The notes: generated by a model not told the origin, from the letters alone. Counted from the stretch's first letter, positions 34,058-46,277 are shown. The stretch is DNA of 64,000 nucleotides from Aquilaria yunnanensis (GCA_039654915.1 CM077597.1:30230001-30294000), one strand, 5' to 3'. Made by a program: numbers and translations.

Positions 34058-34487
34058 CTGCAATGGCAAGTGCCCCTTGAACATGCAATGCAATGACAGT
34101 GTATTATTTAATGTCTAAAAATAACAAGCATCACCACATTTGCTATCCAACATGGCTGCAAAGCAAATACAAAAAAAGATAAGCTGAAGATTGAAAGAGA
34201 AAACAAGATATGTAACTTAAAATTCTCACGATAATAACTACAATCATTATAAAAATTATAATCCATATGAAAGACTCACTAAACTTCAACATGCAGACTC
34301 AAGAAGTTAATTATGGCCGAAGCAACTGTGGAAATGTAAAATCTAATCATAGGAACAGCAACTTCTCCAAAAAATGTAAAGCTTAAGCACTTCAGAATGT
34401 AAATATAAAAGGTAAATAGAAGAAAACAAAATGTAGATACTAGAAACTTTTAAAGCAAATTGAAAAGGATTGAGCAATTGAGCTTAC
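34058..34487 (-). other. Intron in the 5' untranslated region
   Basis: The donor TTTGG|GTAAGC (34488/34487) and acceptor TTGCAG|GAGGC (34058/34057) define a 430-bp intron. It separates an untranslated first exon from the exon carrying the start codon. Confidence 0.65.
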
Positions 34488-34830
34488 CCAAATTTTGAAG
34501 TTCAGATATGTTGCATCAAAAGCTTAGAAAACCAACGGAATCCGGTTCAATCCAAACAATGGAGGAAGAAAAGAGAAGAAGAATAAGAAGAATAAGAAGA
34601 ATAAGAAACAGCAGCAGCGGCAGCGGCTAGAGCAGAAAGGAGAAGAACCAGAAGCTCAGCAGGAAGAAGAAGTGGACGTCGCAGAAAGCAGAAGAAACGT
34701 CGCAGAAGTTGAGGAATGGGGGACGGTGAACGAGTAGACAGTAGGAAGTACGAACCAGTAGCAACTGATAACGACCAGCAAACTGACAGCTCTACGCAGG
34801 AAGAGGAAAGCTGAAGGCAACGAATCAAAA
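34488..34830 (-). other. 5' untranslated exon of the SWIB/Plus3/GYF gene
   Basis: It is inferred from the donor at 34488. The leader is pyrimidine-rich on the transcribed strand and contains a CTG/CTTATT microsatellite (34556-34630). The transcription start is not resolved. The first roughly 130 bases of the leader (34699-34830) and the promoter are duplicated downstream at 38140-38476. Confidence 0.5.
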
Positions 34831-35034
34831 TGGGAAATTAGGGATTTGATTTCATTTCAATTCAATTTCATATCATCAACCCTACACAAAAATGCAGTAC
34901 ATAAGAATGTATCAAAGAATTAATCTAGAAAAACTTTAGTGGGAATAGTATTAAAATTCCCACTAAAGTTTTAAATTTCAAGTAAAATAACTCACCTAAC
35001 TTATTTTTAGGCTAAATAGCTCATTGACATTATT
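34699..35034. repeat. Promoter and 5' exon segment, duplicated copy A
   Basis: It is the direct counterpart of 38140-38476 and can be aligned from GTCGCAGAAGTTGAGGAATG to GCTCATTGACATTATT with modest divergence. It spans roughly 130 bases of the gene's first exon and 200 bases of upstream promoter, so it is the functional copy. Confidence 0.85.
34930..34972. promoter_or_regulatory. Perfect 16-bp inverted repeat upstream of the gene
   Basis: AAAACTTTAGTGGGAA (34930-34945) and TTCCCACTAAAGTTTT (34957-34972) are exact reverse complements with an 11-base spacer. They lie about 100 bases upstream of the likely transcription start of the minus-strand gene. In copy B the same place is partly degraded. 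CCACTAAAGTTTT also occurs in the end of the MULE at 38513, so the hairpin may derive from a transposon end. Confidence 0.6.
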
Positions 35035-35059
35035 AAGTTGAACAAAAATTTAATACTTT

Positions 35060-35745
35060 TCATTATTAAAATGTTGAATTGTGTCACCAATCACCATGGG
35101 CTAAGGGCCGCATTTAATTTGAAACCTTACCAAGACGAGCCAAGTCCCCCCCATATGAGGAAGAATATAAAGATGGGGCAGTAATGCATGAGTTCAAAGG
35201 TATAGAGACCACGAGTTTAATTATTCCATGAGTAGTTGAAGATGACACCATTATTGTATTTAAAAATCTAGCACAAAGACAAATACAGTAATATCTTTAT
35301 AAAAGGAAATTACTGAAATAAAATATGAGTCATTCATTACAATAATATCCTCATAAAAGGAAATTACTGAAACAAAATATGAGCCATTCATTACAATAAT
35401 ATCTTCATATTTTTTTGCCATTTTTTTATCTTAAAATAATGGCTTAAATGCAACATCAATTCTTTGACTTTACTTAATTGGCATAGTTAACCCTTAGATT
35501 ACGATTCATTGTATTTTAGTCATTAAACTTTGCAAACCAAGTTAAGTTCAAAAGTCTTAAATAAGTCATGTTAATACTTAATAGAAGTGTCAATGTTGTT
35601 AAAAATATGTATGCTTTTCTATTTACTTTTAGCGTGAAATTATAAATTCTTATATCTTTCCGTTGTTAAAATGTTGAATTGTGTCATCATGGGCCAAGAG
35701 AGCCACTTTTAATTTGAAACCTTGCCAAGCAAAGTCCCCCCATGA
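35060..35745. repeat. Direct repeat pair flanking a tandem 54-bp repeat
   Basis: AAAATGTTGAATTGTGTCA through to AAGTCCCCCCA occurs at about 35067-35153 and again at about 35667-35742, with small indels. Between them, 35285-35338 and 35339-35392 are two copies of a 54-bp unit (GGAAATTACTGAAA(T/C)AAAAT), with a third partial copy to 35409. Confidence 0.75.
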
Positions 35746-36269
35746 ATTGTTATCAGATTGTTACAAATAGTGCCTGTTGTGAGATATGTTAACAACTTGG
35801 CCCATAACTCATGTATAAAGATAGCTTTGTGGTCCTAAATCAGATGAAGGTAAGAGTGTGTATTTGGTCAGTTCAGTGTTAGGCTGATATAGACACAAGA
35901 ATACATGAATTCTTATAAATTTATCCGTACTAGTTTGGGTCTTTTCTACAAAAATTAAGCAGGGGCTATTAACATATTTTGACAAGTCAACTTTATTGAC
36001 CAAGACTGGATAGAGGTTCTGTGGACTAACTTGCCCTAGTACTTAACCCTAGTTACATTGTCTACCCTTCTCGCTTAACATCACATGTCAATTTCTGTAG
36101 GACTCCACCAACCCACTTGTCCCTACCTCTATTTCTTGAATACAGTAGAAGACTTTGACATATCCATCTCCATTTTAATACCTAATAATCCTATAATATT
36201 CTTTCATATTTTACCCACGTTTGTTCTAAACTACTACCATTTGCTAGATCTTAGTTGCATTTTTTGTTT
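35746..36269. other. Intergenic DNA, nothing recognised
   Basis: No gene, terminal repeat or RNA was recognised. Confidence 0.35.
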
Positions 36270-37690
36270 GCAGGTCACAATGCATATCTTGGGGCCTTGA
36301 GCAAAAATCTGCACAAATCAGGGGCATAATTACACATTGGAAAGATCTTGGAAGATGACCTAAGGAGAAAAAGAAAACAAGGAAGCAAAAAGGCATTAAT
36401 GGCAATTGCATTTCCTTTAAGATGTGATCGCACCATCCAGATAGTGCGATAGATCAAATGAAGAAATGGCCAAATTTGCACAGAAAGTTTAGATGCGACC
36501 CTACCATGCGAATGAAGAAATGGATAAATCTGTATAGAAAGTTGAGATACAACCACACCAACTTCCTGGTGTTGACAAGTTTTGAACTAAAGGGATCATT
36601 TTCGTGGCCGGACAAGTTTGAACGGGATTGGCCTCCATTTCTACATTAAGTGGACCCCAAGTCCCACTTACCTCCCTTCTTATTAGAGCTCTACGTGGAT
36701 AAGAGGAGAACAACTTCTTGAATAAGGAGGATAAGGCTTAGCGATTGGAAAAAAATAAAAACACAACTTTGAATCTAGGTTTTCATCATTTTCTCTCTTG
36801 TAGCCACCAAAGCTTAGAGTTTTCTCATACAATTTGGAAGAGCTTTAAAGTTTCTTAAAGAGCAACGGAACTTGACCTTCAAGGGTTATTCTTAGATCTT
36901 TCTTTCCTTTTGTTTTTACTTTGAATTTGTTCATGGATGTGTTAAATTCTAGTTTCATATTTTTCTTTAGTTTGAACATGGAGTAGTCTTTTAAACACTT
37001 TATATGGTTGTAATTACCTGATATGGTTATGTTTGGTTGAATTATGCATGGTTGTCTTTGATTTTCCATCAATGTTTGTTTAATCTTTTTTTTTTATAGC
37101 TTTATGGATTGTTTATTGGTTGATGGCCACAATCAATTAGCCCTTAAGTTCTACTTAATTCTTGGGCAAGATTGAGAAGAATTGGAACTAAGAGAAGATA
37201 ATAGTAATCATGGGCATGTTAAGAGACTTGACTAGGTATCTAAGGTGATGGGTAATGAACAAAGTAATGCATCTTTTAAGCTAGTTATTGTGATAGGAAT
37301 CCTTTCTAGTTTACAAAAGGCAAAAAGACCCTTAGCTCGGGAAAGTAAAGGACCAAATGGTAGCAACACCAACAAATAGGAAAATCAAGACTCTAGACAC
37401 AACTCACTAACTAACCAATTCAAGTAGTGAAAACTATAGGAAGTGTGCTTATCAACTTGTTAGAAAACCTTATTTGCATTGTGTTTGTTGTTTTTGTTGA
37501 AGTAGTAATTCAACTAGTCTTACTTAACTTTCTTAATTTCTAATTGAGCAAATCATCAACCTATAATTGTTTAGCTAAAGTAGGTCTCAATTTAGTGGTA
37601 ATTATTAAATACACTTTATCCTCATGGGTACAATACTTATTCACACTATCTATATGCGTCCTATGACTACAGGTAGAGGTTTTAAAACTC
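36270..37690 (+). mobile_element. Possible degenerate LTR of a Gypsy-type element
   Basis: The texture is that of a plant Gypsy LTR: an internal GATGTGATCGCACCATCCAG motif near 36420, a leader-like stretch, and a TCCTCATGGGTACAATACTT block near 37619 that resembles the conserved end of Athila-type LTRs. I could not find matching ends or a duplication, so this is family resemblance only. Confidence 0.35.
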
Positions 37691-38139
37691 ATAACAATTC
37701 CCTATTTTGATGAACCAATCACTAGGCAATACCCAACTTTGCTTCCCCTTACTTATCGACAACTAAATGTACCACCGCCTTCCTTTAATGAAGCCATGAA
37801 TCATTTCCTTTAGGTTTGTTCGCAAGTGAAAAGTGAGCTCCAATAGAAGAACACCCTTCTATATTTGGTTTTGTGCATCAAGTGTTCTTGTTCAAAGCAC
37901 CATATGGGATCTCTTCAATCAGCCAACCCCTATTGCACTGCCACTCATCTTCAAGGAGGTATGTAGGAATCCATTTGAAGATTGTTAAAGATATATGTGG
38001 CTGGTCTATTGTTGAGCTCCCTATGGATTTGTGTTTCATATTGCCTCTATCTTTAGTGATAATACATTTACCTTGGTACACAACCTTGATGCTAGGAAAT
38101 GAGGTTCTTTACATGAGTACGCCTTGGAGAGGAAAAAAT
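37691..38139. other. Unassigned sequence with a 95-codon ORF
   Basis: An open frame at 37873-38160 (plus) begins MHQVFLFKAPYGISS. I do not recognise it; it may be retroelement-derived. It runs into the duplicated promoter copy and is unlikely to be a gene. Confidence 0.3.
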
Positions 38140-38476
38140 GTCACAAAAGTTGAGGAATGAAGGATGGGGAATGATGAGACAATAGGAAGTACAAACTAGC
38201 AGCAACTGATAATGACCAACAACTAACAGCTCTACACAGGAAGAGGAAAGTTGAAGGCAATGAATCAAAATGAGAAATTAAGGATTTGATTTGATTTCAA
38301 TTCAATTTCACATCATCAACTCTAACACGAAGTATACAATACATGATATCATACCATACAATTATTCACAAAAAACTTTAGTTGAAATTGTGTCAAAACT
38401 CCCACTAAAGTTTTATGATTCGAGTAAAATAAGCCATCTAACTTATTTGTAGGCCAAATAGCTCACTAACATTATT
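38140..38476. repeat. Promoter and 5' exon segment, duplicated copy B
   Basis: A diverged direct copy of 34699-35034 without any of the gene's coding exons. It ends exactly where the T-run of the inserted LINE begins, so the LINE cut the duplicate off and the original extent is unknown. Confidence 0.85.
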
Positions 38477-38512
38477 TTTTTTAAGCAGAATTAAGAATAC
38501 TGAAAAAATTTA

Positions 38513-39613
38513 GGCAGAAATCTCAAATTTACCACTAAAGTTTTGGGTTGGGCACAGATATGCCACTATAGTTTTATTTGGCTCAATCTTCCACTAATGT
38601 TTGAAAATGGGTTGAATATGCCACTAAGATTTCAAATTGGGAGTGGATATGTCACTACCTATTAAAAAGATAATGAAAAATGTTAAAAATAACAGGTTTT
38701 AAAATTTTAGAGTGACTATGCAAGTTTTAATATACTTTAAAGACCTTTTCTAATTAAACTCTTTCTCGAATATTGGCCAGGGGATCGGATTGTATAGACA
38801 GAGGGAGGCTAGCAGCCAATGGTCAAAATTTTCTTCTTTATTTACCATTACATTTTTCTTCCCAAAAACAATAAAAGAAATTGATATAGACCATCACTTA
38901 TTTTCCTTTTGTTCCTTTTTCGCAATGGGCACATCCTTCAAGGCTTATGCCATTAGCAATTCTCCTCTTCTTTAGCCAGAGCCTCATGTCGATGAACCCT
39001 TATCTGGGGTTTGATTTTTTCAAGTAAATTTTCTCTTTGTTTTTTTTCTATACTTCCAAATTTGGTCTCATCAAAGAGCAAGACGCGTAGTGTTCATTTT
39101 TGACATTATCAAACTTGTTTCATTCTCCACTTTTAGCCAAATTTCACATTGAATTTTCCTCCTATTTTCTAATTCATCATTCTTATTCCTGAATCCATCT
39201 TTGTTAAGCTAAAAATTTTTAGTCTTAACTTCGATTGTCAGTTCAATATGGAGTCAAACTGCAGAGATGGATGTTGGAGATAGAGGGAAATTGGACTGTG
39301 GAGATGGAAGGATGATGGTGACAGGGTTGGGGAACCCTTGACAAAAATGGTGATGAGGTTAGGGTGTTGACGATAGAGATCAAATCCTCTGTTGGAAAAA
39401 CTCTCAAAGGTCATGATATTTTTTTTTATAAAAAATACACAATAACTCTAAGATTTCAAAATCTGATATGTTTACAATTTTATGTTATTTTGTAATGGGT
39501 AGTAGTATATTTGAGCCATTTTTGAAACATTAGTAGGAGATTGGGCCCGAAAAAACTATTTGCCAGATCTACGCTCAACCGAAAATATTAATGGAAAACT
39601 TAAGATTTTTGCC
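38513..39613. mobile_element. Mutator-like element inside the LINE tail
   Basis: A perfect 9-bp duplication, AAAAATTTA, lies at 38504-38512 and 39614-39622. The termini begin GGCAGAAATCTCAAATTTACC and end ATTTTTGCC. The inverted ends run for about 150 bp and consist of imperfect units of about 30 bp (TGCCACTAANNTTTNAAATTGGG). Its GGC...GCC ends and CCACTAAA motif resemble the MULE at 17570. The centre (about 38760-39400) has no transposase; it may contain captured host DNA (61-codon frame at 38790). Confidence 0.85.
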
Positions 39614-41731
39614 AAAAATTTAAGATATGACAGAGGTAGTAAGTTTGTAGGTAATCAACACTCTCCGTCTTGGAACGACAACAACCGAGCAATGCTGGAA
39701 AGAATTCATAGCAACTAGTAGAAAACCAGCAAGATGGAGGAGATTCACTTTGAGAGATAAAGTGCCCAAGAGAGCCTGTAGCACCTATGAACAATCAATG
39801 GGAATTGTTATTAATATGATGCCCTAAGTAGACGCAAAAGTTATTCCTCCATAAATTGCATAGATTTTCGCTTCTAAAGCAGAATTGCAATGAGAAGTAA
39901 AGTGCCATGACAAAATCTTGGAGGGGTGTTGATGCCTAACTATATCCATGCAACTGCACCCAACCTTGTTGAACTCCACCAAGCACCATCATTGATGAAA
40001 ATTTCTAGATGATAAAGCATTTTTTGAAGCTGATTATAACCCCAGGAATGACATAAAGTAAGAGGCGGATCAAATGGACAATGGGAGTACCTTCACTAGA
40101 AATTGTTGGCCATGGATAACTGTAGAAAGAGATCATTTATTTGAGATATCGGGAAACATGAAACACGACATTCCTAAAAGTGCATTCGTTGTGACCAATC
40201 CAAATAGTCCAAAGAGTTGCCATTAGAAAGCAAAACTAGTACATCAAGAAATACTTATTTTAGTTTAAAAGATAAGCCAACCATTCTTTAAAGGAGTTAG
40301 AAGATGTGTATGAAGGCTAAGAGCAAAAGTTACCCTAGATGTCTTGTGAACCCATACATTCCCAGAATAAGTAAAACCTAGTTTTCGCCAAAAAATGGCA
40401 TCAAGGGCACATAGGGTCAATAAAGCCACTGTGGTTTGCAAGATTTACTTTTATTGGTAAAGCTTTAGAAAGGCATTTTCGTAAAAAATTTTGAATTTTT
40501 TAGGAAGGTGCGAACCTCAGATATTTTTAAGAATAGCAGGAAAATTTGATTATGGTGAGCTCTAAATGGAATTCCCTACAGGAGTAAATAAAGAAGCTAA
40601 CTTCTTTTATAGCTCAAGATTATAACCATGTTTCATAGTGGAGATGCTTGAGCCACTGCCCAGCCAATTAATAGAATCCCGATCAATTAGAGGGTGTAGG
40701 GGCACCATTTGCAACATAAGGTCCACAATTTGTGGAGGAAACAACTGTTAGACCATGGATTGTTTCCAACAATTCTCCCGCAAATCATACAAGTCCAAAA
40801 CCCAAAGATCTTATGGACATTCCATGCTAGAGACCATAAGTGAGAGGGGAATATACCTAGAATCCAAGCATCATTCTAAACCAGAATTATAGAACCATCG
40901 TTTATAGATCACTAAATATGCTCTAGATGGGGGGGAGATTTTTGAATCTTTTGTTGTCCAAATCAATCGGTTACGGCCATATTTGGCCATTAACACCTTA
41001 TAAACCAACAAATTACTAGTTCCAATAAATATTTGCCAAACAATTTTTTGCAACCAAAAGTTGGTTGAAAAGATGATCTTTAACCCCTAGCCTGCCAAGG
41101 CCTTTAGAAATATGCAAAATTCCTTGTTGCTTCATATGAATACCTCATTTAGCCCGGGTTCCTAACCACCAAAATTGAATAAATTGCTAGAAAAGATTGT
41201 TCGATAGTGTCACAAGGACTTTGAGAAAGGACATCACATAAATAGGGATGACACATAGAGTCAATTGGATAAGATTTAGTCGACCAATAGGATTTAAAAT
41301 GTTTTATTCCAATTCACTAGATGTTTCTTGACTTTATCCACAAGGAACTGAAAAAAGGATTAGCGAGATAGGCCTTCACAAAAAGACATTCCCAAGTAGG
41401 TAGAGATACCATTACTCACTAGAAATGGAAGAATATGAAGAAAACTGTCCTAGGTCTCGTGACATTATGATTGAAGTACCATTCATATTTTTTGCCATTA
41501 ATATGTTCTCCTACTACTATTACAAAATCTTGCAGTGCTTGATTAAGAGGCTAAACAACCACAACAGTTGGTTGAAAGCAAACGAGGCAATCAACTGTGA
41601 AAAAATAGGTGGCTTACTTTCAGATTATATTTACTTACTTTAAGGCCATTAATTAACCTTAGATATTGGAGCTTCTAGAGTTTGCTAAAAAACACTTTAG
41701 AATATAGAATAATAATATTGAGATATAGAGG
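39614..41731 (-). pseudogene. LINE reverse transcriptase C-terminus, zf-RVT and RNase H
   Basis: Readable blocks on the minus strand are STYLGMSFCEGL, FQFLVDKVKKHLVNWN, FNFGG, MKQQGILHISKGLG and IFIGTSNLLVYKVLMAKYG (41053-40871). A zf-RVT-like stretch follows. Near 39980-39700 an RNase H-like region reads INDGAWWSSTRLGAVAWI and HCNSALEAKIYAI in shifted frames. Multiple stops make it non-functional. Confidence 0.8.
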
Positions 41732-43156
41732 TGTTAGCATTGTGCCCAAAAGCCAATCATAAGATGATTATATTTTGCACATTGAGTCATGATATTTTAT
41801 TGAGGCATTATTCCAACAATTGTGTTTATTGTTTGTTTCTGCTTAACATAGTCAAATATAATTATAACCCTAAAATAATAATATTCTTAAATGTCCCTGG
41901 TCTAGTATTATTGTAGAGTGGACTGTAATAATACATTAAGACTAGCATATGTGGTGACTAATATAAGATATGTAGTCTACATATGGGTATAAGTTGGAGA
42001 ACTTGTGTATTGGACCGACCCACCATGAGAACGCTACATGGATCATTATATGAGTTTCATAAGTAATTCTCATAGTGATCATGGTATATATAGTTCTTTA
42101 ACTTATGGTCATCAAGATTCCCTATATGTGAGTCACAAATTTTAATACTTTCCTTTGTTACTTGTAACAGAGTGAACATAAAGGTGGTCATTGGATATGT
42201 CACATATCATACGGAGGGTTTTGTATGATCAGGATGGGATCTGTCCTTTTATGTAACAAGAGTGATATGTTTAAGCCCTTTGATTAAGTGAGATTAAGGA
42301 AATACATGGCCATGCTCTAATGAATTGCTATGGGATATCAATGTCATTAGTTTTAGTCAGTCTACTCAAGAATTAAGAAACCAAAGATTAGGCTATACGA
42401 GAGTGACACATAAAATGTATTGTGTTTAGTCTTGATATCTTGGACAAAGAGACAACGACATATATGGATAATGATCATAGAAGTTGAGTCGAATCACTGA
42501 TTATCTTGTCACTTGGGTAGCAATGATGTGTTGCTAGACACCGCTCATTGTTTATGATCATAAATGTGATTTATGATCATTGTCGATGTAATAGGAGCCT
42601 GTTGGGTCACACATTTAGAGCTAATTAGATCATTTGAGTGTGTGGGCCAAATTATTTGGTTTTGGTTTCATGATAATTTCGGATTAATTACTGGCCCAAT
42701 AGTTGAGCCATTATTAAGCATGAAATTAAGCCCAATCAGATTAGGGTTTTGAAACCTATTAGGCTTGGGAGTTAAGCATCACTATATATACATTATATAA
42801 TGAGGATTTTCGTAGCTGCTGCCTCTCTTGGATGAAATCAGAAAAGTTCTAAAAGTTCCAGTTGCAGTTTCTTCTTGTCATTCATTGGAGGATACAAGCT
42901 AGCACTACGGGCCCAAGAAGAACGCACCTGCCTGAATGTGGTGGAGGTGTGGTGATTCGAGTGGTTTGTGTGGATACTATCAAGAACTTGAACATGATAA
43001 TTGTTAACGTTTCTATGATTCAGTTCAACAGTTAGGTGAAAGATCTCAACTGACTAGGTATAAAATTTTTGAACAACAGATTTACTCTGTTTCACTTGGT
43101 TCTTGGAGGGTTTCGGTTAATTTTCACTGCACTTGTTTCGCTCCTGAAACCCTACA
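41732..43156 (+). mobile_element. Solo Copia LTR, TSD AGAGG
   Basis: A 1425-bp LTR of the same family as the element at 1091, beginning TGTTAGCATTGTGCCC and ending CCCTACA. It is flanked by perfect 5-bp duplications AGAGG (41727-41731, 43157-43161). LINE reverse transcriptase sequence lies on both sides, so it inserted into the LINE. Confidence 0.93.
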
Positions 43157-43861
43157 AGAGGATCGCCTTAGAGATAGAATAAGATAAGGTCATAATACAC
43201 TAGAATAAAATAAGGTCATAATACACTATATAATAAGATGGATCCACTTGTCTAGAAATCACATGGCACAAATAACCTTTTCAACAAAAGATCCGTGAAG
43301 GTTATCATATGCTTTCTGAATGTTTAGTTTTAAAATCACTTTAAAGGCATGCAAACCAGTTGAGGGTGGGGTACTAGAAATAGCATGAAAAAGTTTATGG
43401 GCAATAATGATGTTGTCTTAAATGCTTCATTATGGTATAAAATGCATTCTAGAGCAGGAAAATCAAATTGTCCAGAACCAGCTTGAAATGATTGATCATA
43501 ACCTTAGGTATGACTTTATAAAATTATTACATAGGCTAATAGGTCAAAAATCATCTACTGTCTGGGTTTTTGATGATTTAGGGAGGATAGTGATAAAGGT
43601 ATGGTTTACTTGTTTCAAAGGAAACCCTCTATTCAAGAAAAATAATGCTGTATTCATGACTTTCTTCCCTAATATGCCTCAAAATAATTTAAAAATAATT
43701 GGTTGGAATCCATTTGTCCCCGGAGCTTTGAAATTACCCTGATCTAAAGCAGTTTTCCAAATTTCATCCTTTGTGAATGGAGACCTGAACATATTACACT
43801 GCTGATCAGATAGTGTTCTTATAATATCAGCACATAATCGATCTTAACAAGAACTACAATC
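43157..43861 (-). pseudogene. LINE reverse transcriptase, N-terminal part
   Basis: Minus-strand reading gives FRSPFTKDEIWKTALDQG, APGTNGFQPIIFK, NRGFPLKQVNHTFITILPKS, TVDDF-PISLCN (with a stop) and SIQDNIIIAHKLFHA, the conserved order of RVT_1 in plant L1 elements. The Gypsy solo LTR at 43862 and the Copia solo LTR at 43156 bound it. Confidence 0.85.
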
Positions 43862-44149
43862 TGTTGACACCCAATTTCGTCCGGCTTAAAAATAAAAAAT
43901 TAATTAAATTAAAAATTAAAACTTAAAAAAATTTTTTATTGAATTACTTAATTAAAAAAATAATAATAGTAATAATGGCAATATTATTTTAGGGGCATTC
44001 TTTTTTAGTTTGTATGTTAAAGAAAAAAAAAAGGGGGGGGAAGAAGAAGAAAAAATAATAATAAATTAAATCTAAATTAATTAAAATTAAAAATTATTAA
44101 TCAATTAATTAATTAAAAAGAAAAAGAAGAAAAAAACAAAAATAATAAT

Positions 44150-44520
44150 AAAAAATGGGGAGGGTGGCCGACAGAGGCTCCCCCCCTTTATCTCTAATCT
44201 TATCTTCTCTCCTTCAGGATCACTCTCTGATCTTCTCTCCTTCAGATTCTTCTTCTTCATCTTCTCCCTCACGCTCTCCCTCTCGGGGGGGGGGGCTCTC
44301 CTTTTCCCTCTCAGTTTCTCTCTCCTTCTCTCACGCTCTCCCTCTCTCATCTGCTCTCCTTCTCCTTCTCGGTTTCTCTCTCCTTCTCTCACGTTCTCCC
44401 TCTCTCATCTCTCTTTCCCTCTCTAACTGACAGAGCTCTGGTTCTCTTCTCTCTCTCACGCTCAGCTGGAGCTCTCTCTCTCTCCCTCGAACGAAATTCT
44501 CTCTCGCTCTCAATCAAGTT
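44150..44520. repeat. Pyrimidine-rich CTCTCC/TCTCTC tract in the giant LTR
   Basis: About 370 bp of CTCTCTCC, TTCTCTCACG and CTCCCTCTC units, with a G run at 44286-44294. It produces long chance ORFs on both strands. Confidence 0.8.
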
Positions 44521-44870
44521 CTGCTTCTCTCTTTCTCTCCTCGCCAGCACCGTCTCCAGCCTCCCCTCGTCTTCGCTCCGTCGCGCATGCTGCCGGCAGC
44601 TTCGCGAAACCCGCTGCCATCGCCCTCCAGCCCCTGCCGTTGCGTCCGCCTGGCCTCCCTCCTGCCGCCAGCCTCCTCGTCGTCACCCCCCTAGCCGTCT
44701 TCCCTCCCCCGCGCATGCACGCCCCTGGTTACTGCCCTCCTCGCGTCGTCCTCCCTGCTGTCTCGCCGCCTCCCAGCTTGCCGCGCCACCTCCGCTGCTG
44801 AGCACGCCGTCACGAACCCCCAGCGCCCCCTAGCCGCCGCCGCCTCGACGCCGGAAGGAAACAGAAGGCG
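44521..44870. other. GC-rich island inside the AT-rich giant LTR
   Basis: About 350 bases with abundant CCG, GCC and CTCC, and many CpG sites, in sharp contrast to the AT-rich flanks. It ends at a poly(A) run (44879-44893). No protein domain is recognisable in the frames. It could be promoter or transcribed leader sequence of the LTR. Confidence 0.55.
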
Positions 44871-46172
44871 AAGACACAAAAAAAAAAAAAAAACAAAGAA
44901 AAACTGACGCGTTTTTCGTTTTGACTAAGTCAAAACTCTTTGTTTTTTGGGTAAAAATTCTGGTTTAGCCCCTGGTTTCCTTTGTTTTATCCATTTAAGT
45001 CACTAACCTTATTTTCTTTGCAGATCAATCATTGACAGCATTTTTTTTTATCTATAGTTTTGTTTATTTTTGTTCAATTGCTCGTCTTATTATTTTGGAT
45101 CATGAATTTGTTGATGAGTTAATATAAAATTGTATGTTTAAATTAGATCAGATATTTACTTATATATTGATTTTAACTTTTCATTGTTAGCATAAGTTTA
45201 AAACACATGTTTACATAACATATTTGAAAGATCATCTTTACAAGATTCAATTTTGAACGGGTTTTAATAAAATTCTAAAAAAACTGAATTTAGGACGATA
45301 GTAAATCACAAAATCCATGTCCAGATGATTCGGTTAGAATCCATGGCTTGGATATTAACTGAAATTGTTTAAATTAAAATTTAATAACGAAATCCCGATG
45401 GCAAACCGACTCGTAGTCCGAATCTGTTATGAAAGCCTATAATTTTGACATAATTTTAATTTTTGCTTATGAATTTATTGGATTTGTCTAATTGATACTT
45501 TAACTTAGTTTTAATTTTTGCAATTAAGTCATTAATTCACTTATTTTCTATTATACTTTTGTTTGTTCAGCTAATTAAAAGCATAAATTAACTTAGGAAT
45601 TGACATTAAGCTTAATTATATGATTAAGTTAAATAGATAATTTTAATAAATAATTTGTCCTTGGATTTATTTGATTTATTCATCTGAACTTTGAGTTTGT
45701 TTTGATTTACAATTCGCGCATTGATTTCCTTTTATTGTCTTTTCGTTTGCTCAAATAATTAAATGTGTAAATTAACTGAGGAATTAATGTTAAGCATAAT
45801 TATATGATTAGATTAGATAAACCTTTTTTTAATTAATCTAAAATTAGTTTGACATAATAAAAATCACACCTAGGAAATATTCAGTCTACCTGTGCCATTT
45901 AATAATTAATTAAATAGATAATAATAAATTAAATTTAAATTAAATTCCATGATCAGATGATTCGGTTAGAATCTATGGCTTGGATATTAATTGAAATTAT
46001 TTTTTAAAAAAATAATAATAAAATAAAAATTTAATAATGAAATTCGTTCGTGAATCCTCAACTCGACTAAAAGTCGATTCAGAATCTCGGTACAATTCTT
46101 CTCTTATTCTCCATTTTTTTATTTATACAAGTCACTAACCTTTCTTATTTCTACAGAACTAACAATAATCTT

Positions 46173-46217
46173 TATATTTATTATTATTATTATTATTATT
46201 GTTATTATTATTATTAT
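46173..46217. repeat. (TTA)n microsatellite
   Basis: About 14 TTA units with one GTT interruption, just ahead of the 71-bp tandem array. Confidence 0.85.
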
Positions 46218-46277
46218 TCTATTCAGATTACTAACTATTTAATTTTTGCATAAACTAATTACTAACTCAACTAACAT

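Noticed and set aside
44105..44879. Arg/Glu- and Ser-rich ORFs on both strands
   Set aside because: They are by-products of CTCTCC and GC-rich composition in the giant LTR.
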